A DNA stretch of 64,000 nucleotides, taken from positions 83,989 to 147,988 of the forward strand of contig CAKPCB010000003.1 in NCBI GenBank assembly GCA_934141245.1, read 5' to 3'. Shown here in pieces: positions 34,248-41,054 of the stretch. Within the stretch, counting starts at the first letter, position 1; every line of letters starts with the position of its first letter. The notes beneath the pieces are model-generated. The model searched no databases. It was given only the letters and a program-made list of their open reading frames with translations, and had not been told where the DNA came from. This DNA comes from an uncultured Bacilli bacterium (GTDB lineage Bacteria; Bacillota_I; Bacilli_A; RF39; UBA660). The position numbers and the translations under genes were made by a program.

Positions 34248-36740
34248 ATGAACTTATTAAAAAGATTATTTGATCATGAATATAAAGAATTAAAAAGATT
34301 TTCAGAAATTGCTGATGAAATAGATGCGTTAGATGAGGAATATACAAAATTAACTGATTATGAATTACAAGCAAAGACTGACGAGTTTAGAAATAGACTT
34401 AAAAGTGGTGAAACATTGGATGATATTTTAGTTGAAGCCTTTGCAACTGCAAGGGAAGCTTGTTATAGAGTTATTGGTGAAAAACCATATTATGTGCAAC
34501 TTCTTGGTGGACTTGCAATTCATTTTGGTAATATTGCAGAAATGAAAACCGGTGAAGGTAAAACATTAACATCTGTTATGCCAGCATATTTAAATGCTTT
34601 AACTGGTGATGGTGTTCATATTGTAACAGTAAATGAATATCTTGCTGATCGTGATGCAAAGTGGATGGGCAATATTCATAGATTTTTAGGACTTACTGTT
34701 GGAACAAACTTGAGAAGTTTATCTCCAAAAGAAAAAAAAGAACAATATAATTGTGATATTTTATATACTACTAATAATGAATTAGGATTTGATTATCTAA
34801 GAGATAATATGGTAGTAAAAAGTGAAAATAGAGTTCAAAGAGGACTTAATTTTGCTATTATAGATGAAGTTGACTCAGTTTTGATTGATGAAGCTAGAAC
34901 TCCACTTATAATTTCAGGTGGTGAGGTAAAGAGTAATAATTTATATATTGATGCAGATACTTTTGTAAAAAAATTAAAACCCGAAAAAGATTATTTATAT
35001 GATGAAAAGACTAAATCAGTTACTCTTACAGAAGATGGTGTAAAAAACGCGGAAAAGAGTTTTAAGTTAGACAATTTGTATGATATATCTAATACTAATT
35101 TAGTACATCATATAAATCAAGCATTGAAGGCTAACTATGCAATGAAGAACGATGTTGATTATGTTGTCCAAGATGGTGAAGTTGTAATTGTTGATCAATT
35201 TACAGGTCGTTTGATGAAAGGTCGTGCTTTTAGTGATGGTCTTCATCAAGCAATAGAAGCAAAAGAAGGAGTAACAATACAACAAGAAACAAAAACTTTA
35301 GCAACAATTACTTTCCAAAATTTATTTAGAATGTATAAAAAACTTTCTGGTATGACTGGTACTGCAAAAACAGAAGAAGAAGAATTTAGAAACATTTATA
35401 ATATGTTTGTTATACAGATACCTACTAATAAAGAGGTAATAAGGATTGATGAAGCCGATTTGGTTTATTCTACTCAAGCAGGAAAGTATAAAGCTTTAAT
35501 TGATGAAATAGAGAGAAGATATAATAAAGGACAACCTGTTCTTGTTGGTACAATAGCAATTGAAACCAATGAATTAATAAGCTCGATGCTTAAAAAAAGA
35601 AAAATACCTCACGAAGTTTTAAATGCCAAAAATCATGCTCGTGAAGCTGAAATAATTGCAAAAGCTGGACAACCAAAATCTGTAACGATTGCAACAAATA
35701 TGGCTGGTCGTGGTACAGATATTAAATTAACTGAAGAAGTTAAAGAAATGGGTGGTTTGTGTGTTTTAGGTACTGAAAGACATGAATCTAGACGTATTGA
35801 TAATCAGTTAAGAGGACGTTCTGGACGACAAGGAGATCCTGGATTTACACAATTCTATGTATCTATGGAAGATGAGTTGATGGTTAGGTTTGGAACTGAC
35901 AGAATTAAAAATATGCTTCAAAATTTAGGCTTTGCAGAAGACCAACCTATAAAAAGTAAAATGTTTACAAATGCCATAGCAACAGCACAAGCTCGTGTTG
36001 AGGGAAATAACTTTGATATAAGAAAACAACTTCTACAATATGATGATGTTATGAATAATCAAAGAGAAATTATGTATGCTAAAAGAAATGAAATACTTGA
36101 CAATGAATCTATACATGATACAGTATTAAAATCTATAAAAGACCATATAACTGATTTTGTAGAATCTCATATTTTTCCAGAGGGTCATTTAACTGATAAA
36201 GATATAGAAGAAATTGTAGATTATGCAAACGAAAATTTGTTTAAGCAAACTTTAAATATTAAAGATGTTAAGACAAAAGATTCTAAAGAGTTAATAGAAA
36301 TAATATATAATATTGTTGTAGAAGAATATGAAGAAAAAATTAAAGATTTGCCATCTGAAGTTACAGATGAATTTGAAAAAGTAATAGTTTTAAGCATCAT
36401 TGATCGTTATTGGACGGAACACATTAATACGATGTCTCATTTAAGAGAAGGTATTGGTTTAAGAGGATATGCACAAGATGATCCACTAAGAGCTTATACA
36501 ATGGAAGGCTTTGATTTGTTTGATAAGATGATGCAAGGAATCGATAAAGATATAACTATACTTTTAATAAAATCTGAGATCAAGCAGAACATTGAGAGAA
36601 AAGAAGTTTCAAAAAAGCAAATAACCAACGATGGAAAGGATCATGTAAAACAAGCTCCTAAGAAAGTTCAAAAAATTGGAAGAAATGATCCGTGTCCTTG
36701 TGGCTCAGGCAAAAAGTATAAACAATGTTGTGGTAAATAA
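34248..36740 (+). CDS. secA: Preprotein translocase ATPase SecA
   Basis: The 830-aa ATPase drives proteins through SecYEG. Walker A MKTGEGKTLTSV, the DEVDSVLIDEARTPLIISG block and NMAGRGTDIKL are present, and the C-terminus is the zinc SEC-C motif DPCPCGSGKKYKQCC. ATG 34248 follows GGGAGATGA. The last 14 codons including the stop are repeated 1.6 kb downstream (38327-38368) with the same amino acids but 10 base changes, meaning that the present 3' end was probably supplied by an integrating element. prfB, the usual next gene, is not found. Confidence 0.98.
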   Translation: MNLLKRLFDHEYKELKRFSEIADEIDALDEEYTKLTDYELQAKTDEFRNRLKSGETLDDILVEAFATAREACYRVIGEKPYYVQLLGGLAIHFGNIAEMKTGEGKTLTSVMPAYLNALTGDGVHIVTVNEYLADRDAKWMGNIHRFLGLTVGTNLRSLSPKEKKEQYNCDILYTTNNELGFDYLRDNMVVKSENRVQRGLNFAIIDEVDSVLIDEARTPLIISGGEVKSNNLYIDADTFVKKLKPEKDYLYDEKTKSVTLTEDGVKNAEKSFKLDNLYDISNTNLVHHINQALKANYAMKNDVDYVVQDGEVVIVDQFTGRLMKGRAFSDGLHQAIEAKEGVTIQQETKTLATITFQNLFRMYKKLSGMTGTAKTEEEEFRNIYNMFVIQIPTNKEVIRIDEADLVYSTQAGKYKALIDEIERRYNKGQPVLVGTIAIETNELISSMLKKRKIPHEVLNAKNHAREAEIIAKAGQPKSVTIATNMAGRGTDIKLTEEVKEMGGLCVLGTERHESRRIDNQLRGRSGRQGDPGFTQFYVSMEDELMVRFGTDRIKNMLQNLGFAEDQPIKSKMFTNAIATAQARVEGNNFDIRKQLLQYDDVMNNQREIMYAKRNEILDNESIHDTVLKSIKDHITDFVESHIFPEGHLTDKDIEEIVDYANENLFKQTLNIKDVKTKDSKELIEIIYNIVVEEYEEKIKDLPSEVTDEFEKVIVLSIIDRYWTEHINTMSHLREGIGLRGYAQDDPLRAYTMEGFDLFDKMMQGIDKDITILLIKSEIKQNIERKEVSKKQITNDGKDHVKQAPKKVQKIGRNDPCPCGSGKKYKQCCGK
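36699..36740 (+). repeat. Left attachment-site copy at the secA 3' end
   Basis: These 42 bases encode CGSGKKYKQCCGK plus stop and match 38327-38368 at 32 of 42 positions. The longest shared block is CAATGTTGTGG. It is interpreted as the junction of an integrated element with secA. Confidence 0.75.
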
Positions 36741-36814
36741 GTTGATTTATAAGGGTTGTGCAGTAATACAGCAGTAAAAAAAGTCAAAAAGATAGACAAA
36801 AAACAGCTCAAAAC

Positions 36815-36863
36815 GCACACTTGTGTGCAATTTGTGTGCGTAAAATAAAAAATTAATGCACAC
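36815..36863. repeat. Cluster of GTGTGC repeats, possible integrase arm sites (left)
   Basis: GCACAC at 36815 and 36858 and GTGTGC at 36823 and 36834 form overlapping palindromes. The 19 bases 36821-36839 recur near the right end at 38170-38188 with two changes. Such repeats flanking an attachment core are typical arm-type sites of tyrosine recombinases. Confidence 0.55.
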
Positions 36864-36918
36864 AATTGATTTAAACCTTATAAAACAAGGGATTTTTCAA
36901 TGAACACAAATTCACAAT

Positions 36919-36942
36919 AATCAGCATTCGTGCTGATTTTTT
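36919..36942 (+). terminator. Terminator with TTCG loop inside the element
   Basis: ATCAGCA pairs with TGCTGAT around a TTCG tetraloop, followed by TTTTTC. It would stop secA readthrough before the integrase fragment. Confidence 0.85.
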
Positions 36943-36973
36943 CGTTCTCTAAAGAAATTTAGAGGAGGAAGTT

Positions 36974-37234
36974 ATGGGAAAAGTGAATGTAACAAAAGGA
37001 GGGAATTTATATCAATATAGATTTGAAATAGCTCCACAAAGGGGAGCTAGAAAATTTATTAATAAATCAGGTTTCAAGACAAAACAGGATGCTTATGTTG
37101 CTGGGATGAAAGCATTTAATGAATATATGAATACAGGTAAAAAATTTTTTCTTAATACATGTCATAAATTGGTAATACTTAAAAATATTTTAAAATTAGC
37201 TCTCATCCACTTTCTTTATAAACAAAAAAAATAG
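36974..37234 (+). pseudogene. Truncated tyrosine-recombinase (integrase) N-terminus
   Basis: The 86-codon frame begins with about 60 residues typical of the arm-DNA-binding domain of phage and Tn916-like integrases (VTKGGNLYQYRFEIAP...INKSGFKTKQDAYVAGMKAFNEYMNTG). The central and catalytic domains are gone, and the last 25 residues look like unrelated read-through. GAGGAGGAAG precedes the ATG, so the stub could still be translated. Neither other frame immediately downstream restores a recombinase, which suggests deletion rather than a simple frameshift. Confidence 0.72.
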
Positions 37235-37258
37235 ACACGAAATTATGTCTATTTATTT
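37229..37258 (+). terminator. Terminator after the integrase stub
   Basis: AAATAGACA (37229-37237) pairs with TGTCTATTT (37246-37254), followed by ATTTCT. Confidence 0.6.
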
Positions 37259-37350
37259 CTCTCTACAATTTCTCTATAATATCATGTTAGGACATTTTTT
37301 TAGGACAGTCAACGGACAAAGTGAAATTTTTTAAATAACTGCTGTGCTGT

Positions 37351-37396
37351 AAAACTAAATTCCACCCTAATTTAAATAGAAGTGGAATTTAGTTTT
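37351..37396. repeat. 15-bp perfect inverted repeat
   Basis: Bases 37351-37365 and 37382-37396 are perfect inverted copies with a 16-base loop. It lies just beyond the 3' end of the minus-strand gene at 37412 and could be its terminator, but no T run follows on either strand. Confidence 0.6.
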
Positions 37397-37411
37397 GTAA
37401 CTGAGCTTTTT

Positions 37412-38074
37412 TTACACTTTATTATTATTTAATTTTTTTAATGTAAGAAATATCAAACAAATCAAATTAAAGCAAACTATTACAATAGCTATCTTTATAA
37501 AATTATATTTTAATTGTTCTTTTATTGATGAGTGAGTTTTTTCATTTATTTTTAAATAATAGTTTTCAAATTCATCATCACTAGTGTACATATTAGATAT
37601 TTCATAAGGTAATTCTGTTCTAAAATTTAATCTAACCTTATTTTCAGATTCAAAAAATAAAATACACACTGTTTTCTCATTACTATATATAATTATCCTT
37701 CGATTTTCTAATATTAGATTAGATTGAATTTCTACTCCATTTTCCTTTAAAAATTGAACTAAATTTTCTATAGTATCATATTTAGCAAATACTGATACTT
37801 CTCCAATAACTCGCTTACGAAAATCATTTTTATTTATTTGAATAATTGCATCATCATAAAAAGATAAATAATTATTATTTACAATTAAAGAATCCAAAAA
37901 GAAAGAATCCAACTCAGATACTTTTATTTTATCATTATATTGATAAATTCCAATTTCTCCATTTTTGTAGTTATATTCTTTTTTTAACAAAAATATCCAA
38001 CAAAAATATAATGTAAGAAAAATAATTATACTCAATATGATAACAACAATATATTTCTTTGAAAAGTTTAACAT
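37412..38074 (-). CDS. Orphan two-TM protein carried by the element
   Basis: The 220-aa protein has a membrane helix near each end (about 8-30 and 192-213) and a roughly 160-residue extracytoplasmic or cytosolic middle of mixed strands and helices. No family is recognised. GGTGAG precedes the ATG. It is the only intact gene in the element at the secA end. Its base composition matches the surroundings. A role in surface change, immunity or maintenance cannot be decided from sequence. Confidence 0.65.
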   Translation of the reverse strand: MLNFSKKYIVVIILSIIIFLTLYFCWIFLLKKEYNYKNGEIGIYQYNDKIKVSELDSFFLDSLIVNNNYLSFYDDAIIQINKNDFRKRVIGEVSVFAKYDTIENLVQFLKENGVEIQSNLILENRRIIIYSNEKTVCILFFESENKVRLNFRTELPYEISNMYTSDDEFENYYLKINEKTHSSIKEQLKYNFIKIAIVIVCFNLICLIFLTLKKLNNNKV

Positions 38075-38169
38075 AAAAGCTCACCACTAATATTATACTA
38101 TAAAAAATAGTCAGCAGTATATATTATTTATATACTCAAATTAATTAATCTTGGGAACGAATGGATACA

Positions 38170-38188
38170 TTGTGTGCATTTTGTGTTC
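38170..38188. repeat. Right-end copy of the 19-base arm-like repeat
   Basis: Seventeen of 19 bases match 36821-36839 in direct orientation (TTGTGTGCATTTTGTGTTC here). It lies 139 bases before the right secA-end copy. Confidence 0.55.
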
Positions 38189-38212
38189 ATTGAGAAGAAA
38201 ACACATAGTAAA

Positions 38213-38312
38213 AATAGTACAAATAATACTATTTATATATAACCTTACCAGAACCATTCATCCCTTTGAAAACATATAATACAGATAGTTTTACATAGTA
38301 CAAATAGTACTA
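38213..38312. repeat. Two palindromes of the TAGTACAAATARTACTA type
   Basis: Palindromes centred near 38223 (AATAGTA/TACTATT arms) and 38304 (TAGTAC/GTACTA arms) share the core GTACAAATA and lie about 80 bases apart next to the right attachment copy. They resemble paired operators or recombinase accessory sites. Confidence 0.5.
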
Positions 38313-38326
38313 GAAAAGGATGAACT

Positions 38327-38368
38327 TGTGGAAGTGGTAAGAAATATAAGCAATGTTGTGGAAAATAG
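38327..38368 (+). repeat. Right attachment-site copy, residual secA 3' end
   Basis: The frame encodes CGSGKKYKQCCGK and a TAG stop, identical in amino acids to the end of SecA, but it has no upstream secA sequence. A terminator at 38371-38405 follows directly. Confidence 0.75.
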
Positions 38369-38370
38369 CT

Positions 38371-38405
38371 CGCAAACCCTCATAAATAAAGGGATTGCGG
38401 GTTTT
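38371..38405 (+). terminator. Terminator, probably the original secA terminator
   Basis: CGCAAACCCT (38371-38380) pairs with AGGGATTGCG (38390-38399, one mismatch), followed by GGTTTTT. Its place right after the displaced SecA C-terminus suggests that it served secA before integration. The following 290 bases hold no gene. Confidence 0.72.
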
Positions 38406-38698
38406 TCTATGATTACAATATTTAGATACTTTGAACTGTTGGCATAGTGATGGTCTAAACATAAAATGAGATAAGCTATATACTTTAAAATTTTAATGAA
38501 AAAGTGGTTAAATCATACTATAACTTCTGAATAACATACTATCAATTATATAACACTTCAAGGATTATTTAGTTATTATTACACTTATTATTATGAATTA
38601 TCACATTAGATTATCATTTGTGGGTTTCTATGCTTTAGTACACTTTTAAAGCCTAAAAATACTTGCCATTAAAAACATTGTTTATATTGGCAAATGAG

Positions 38699-38727
38699 TT
38701 GCAATGATAATTCATTGATTTTATAAT
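38699..38727 (+). promoter_or_regulatory. Promoter of the NPQTG surface protein gene
   Basis: TTGCAA at 38699-38704 and TATAAT at 38722-38727 are separated by 17 bases. A short inverted repeat, TTGCCA at 38663 and TGGCAA at 38688, lies just upstream. Between the terminator at 38405 and this site I see nothing else. Confidence 0.65.
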
Positions 38728-38750
38728 CTACGTTAGAGGGAGGAATGGAA

Positions 38751-39728
38751 ATGTTAAAGTACATTAAAATGTTATTGCTAGTAGTAATGATTGGAGTGTT
38801 TTCATTTGCTATAAATGTATTTGCTGAGTCAAAAAATGAAGTAACACTAAATTTTAAAGGTGGAACAATTCATGATGGTTATGTGGAATATAACAAGAAA
38901 GCAAAGGTACAATTGTTTAAGGGTGATAATTTAGTTATTGATATTTCAAATAATATGGTAATTGATTTAAATGAAGCAGAGTACAAGTTTGTAATTGAAG
39001 AAATTGAAGATTCAAGTATTACTGGTGCTAATGCATCTATAAAATTAAAAATCAATAAATGGTATTATCCCATTACAACAATAAATGAAACTAAATCTAC
39101 ATTCAAATTAGATTCAAGCAAATTTAATGGTAAATTAGATGTTGAATTTGAAAGAAAAAACAATGCTTTTAACTTTACAATAAAAAATATTTATAATGAT
39201 ATATCCTCAAAAGGTGTAATTGATTTGACTAATGGTCAAGAATATGTAATGGATTTTTCTAAAACTGATGAGTTAACAGAAGGATTAAAATCATTTGCAG
39301 ATTTAGATAAAACACTATATTATAAAAGAAGTGATGATAGTTTGTTAGTAACAGACAATGAAAGTGAAGCTGTTATAAAGATAGTAGGAAATAAATCCAA
39401 AAATAAAGCAATATTAACTGCGGTAAATGTTGGAACTAAAAAAAGCGAAAATTTTAAAGGATTTCATATGCAATATACAGGTTCTGCATTGGATTTTGAT
39501 GACCCTGATGGTGGAATTATACTTGAAACAAGATTTGATTATTATACTAGATGTAAATATGAATTTAATTTTCAATATGTAAAAGAAGTGAATAACGAAA
39601 ATTTAGATAATATTACTAACCCACAAACAGGTGACAATATTGTATTATATTTAGCAACAAGTATTTTATCAATTATTGGATTTGCTGGAACTTCGATAAT
39701 TGTTTATAGAAAAAAACAGGTCAATTAA
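38751..39728 (+). CDS. Sortase-anchored surface protein (NPQTG motif)
   Basis: The 325-aa protein has a signal peptide (to about residue 25, ending VFAES), a beta-rich ectodomain of unknown family, and a C-terminal sorting signal: NPQTG, a hydrophobic helix (IVLYLATSILSIIGFAGTSIIV) and YRKKQ. A sortase would link it to the cell wall, but no sortase gene is in the window. ATG 38751 is preferred because GAGGGAGG sits 7 bases upstream; the ATG at 38745 is too close. It has its own promoter and lies next to the secA integration site. Confidence 0.85.
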   Translation: MLKYIKMLLLVVMIGVFSFAINVFAESKNEVTLNFKGGTIHDGYVEYNKKAKVQLFKGDNLVIDISNNMVIDLNEAEYKFVIEEIEDSSITGANASIKLKINKWYYPITTINETKSTFKLDSSKFNGKLDVEFERKNNAFNFTIKNIYNDISSKGVIDLTNGQEYVMDFSKTDELTEGLKSFADLDKTLYYKRSDDSLLVTDNESEAVIKIVGNKSKNKAILTAVNVGTKKSENFKGFHMQYTGSALDFDDPDGGIILETRFDYYTRCKYEFNFQYVKEVNNENLDNITNPQTGDNIVLYLATSILSIIGFAGTSIIVYRKKQVN

Positions 39729-39802
39729 AATATTAAGTAAATATTTGCTTAAGTAAGGAAGTCTTGAAGAAAATGTCTAAAAGCTTTACATAGGTTCATA
39801 TG

Positions 39803-39905
39803 ATATAATAGTAACAAAGGACGGACGTGGATGATATCCATAGCAGAGAATTATATATTACATAAAAAGGAAACTGATATTTATTTGTATTAGTTTCCTT
39901 TTTGC
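39803..39905 (+). other. Possible short transcript ending at a strong terminator
   Basis: TATAAT at 39803-39808, a small hairpin TGGAT/ATCCA, and a perfect 12-bp terminator (39864-39875 with 39892-39903, then TTTTT) would define an RNA of about 90 bases with no good reading frame. There is no convincing -35 box at 17 bases (TTTACA is 13 away). The hairpin may simply be the bidirectional terminator of the flanking genes. Confidence 0.3.
39864..39905. terminator. Bidirectional terminator between the NPQTG gene and the sigma gene
   Basis: AAAAAGGAAACT and AGTTTCCTTTTT are perfect 12-base inverted copies with a 16-base loop, serving both converging genes. Confidence 0.85.
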
Positions 39906-39936
39906 CTTCTTATCAAGATAAAATCAGGTCCAAATA

Positions 39937-40767
39937 TTATTGTTTTATTTTTATTTTTGTAGGTCCTTTTATCTCTTGCTCTTTGTCTACAATTTCATAT
40001 TCAAAAGTCATATCATCGTTATTTGCTGATAAAAAAGAATCTACTTGTGTATAACATATATATTGATTATTATTGCTTCTTATTGGTGTGTTTTTTTGGG
40101 ATCTTAGTTCTATAATACCATTTTTCTTCAATTCCTGGCCTATTCTTTTTACAATTTTTGCAATTAATCTTGAAACATATGATCTAGAAATAGACATCAT
40201 ATTAGCTATTTCTTCTTGTGTATGAACTTCATTATTATAAAATCCAAAACGGAGTATAATTATTTCTTTATCTCGATTTGGCAATTTTTTTATAATTTCT
40301 TGTATACTCTTATAAGTAATTTTTTTTTCATAATCTTCGATTATATTGCTTGTATCACTAATTATATCTTCAATTTTTAATTCTCTACCTTCTTTATCAT
40401 GTTTAATTTGCTTATTTAGACTATCAACATTTTGATCTTTTTTAATTTTTCTTAAAAACATTAATATTTCATTATCAATGCATCTTGCAGTATAAGCAGA
40501 AAATTCAACTTTTCTTGATTTATCAAAGGTTGTTATTGCTTTAATTAAACCAATATTACCGATTGAAACTAAATCTTTTTTATCATATTCAACATACTTA
40601 AATCTGGTAGTTACTTCATATAAAACTAATCTAATATTATGCTCTGCTATTATTTTTTTAGCTTCTTCATCACCTTGTTTCACTTTGTCTAAAAGTTCAT
40701 ATGTTTGAGATTTAGATAAAGGCTTTGGTAACTGGTTAGCATCTATGAATAGTTCATCAGTATTCAT
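39937..40767 (-). CDS. Sporulation-type sigma-70 factor (SigE/SigK group)
   Basis: The 276-aa protein contains region 2 (DLVSIGNIGLIKAITTFDKS...FSAYTARCIDNEILMFLRKIKK) and region 4 (LPNRDKEIIILRFGF...TQEEIANMMSISRSYVSRLIAKIVKRI). The LPKPLS opening and the CIDNEILMFLR block match mother-cell factors SigE and SigK. There is no hydrophobic pro-sequence, only about 14 polar residues before LPKPLS, and about 50 residues follow region 4 that other members lack. ATG 40767 follows GAGG at a suitable distance. It may direct late mother-cell genes such as yabG or gerQ. Confidence 0.85.
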   Translation of the reverse strand: MNTDELFIDANQLPKPLSKSQTYELLDKVKQGDEEAKKIIAEHNIRLVLYEVTTRFKYVEYDKKDLVSIGNIGLIKAITTFDKSRKVEFSAYTARCIDNEILMFLRKIKKDQNVDSLNKQIKHDKEGRELKIEDIISDTSNIIEDYEKKITYKSIQEIIKKLPNRDKEIIILRFGFYNNEVHTQEEIANMMSISRSYVSRLIAKIVKRIGQELKKNGIIELRSQKNTPIRSNNNQYICYTQVDSFLSANNDDMTFEYEIVDKEQEIKGPTKIKIKQ

Positions 40768-41054
40768 AATCATCCTCGATTTCTTAAAACGTGATACTTT
40801 AAAACTTCTTTATCATCGTATATAATATCATATTTTTATTATCTGTCAATAAATGCTTAGCATATTATTTGCTTCTTAAAACTATAATGTAGTTTATGCG
40901 AAAATATTGTAATACTTGTAATATGATATGCACTATGTGTATTAAATAGTCTTATATATTGCAATAATTAGGAAATATATAGTTATTTTGATTTTATTGT
41001 TTTGATATAATGTGATATAATTACAGTAAATAGAATGAATAATAGGAGAAAAAT

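Larger units (their letters stand above)
36741..38368. mobile_element. Decayed integrative element at the secA 3' end
   Basis: The 1,628-base segment lies between two copies of the secA 3' end. It carries near-identical 19-base repeats at both ends, a truncated integrase at the left and one orphan membrane-protein gene. A hairpin terminator that fits secA follows the right copy, so that copy is probably the original gene end. No replication, capsid or transfer gene remains. The boundaries inside the 42-base repeat cannot be fixed by eye. Confidence 0.72.

Noticed and set aside
37351..37396. 15-bp inverted repeat as an insertion-sequence end or MITE
   Set aside because: It is a single hairpin with a 16-base loop, with no target-site duplication and no second copy seen in the window.
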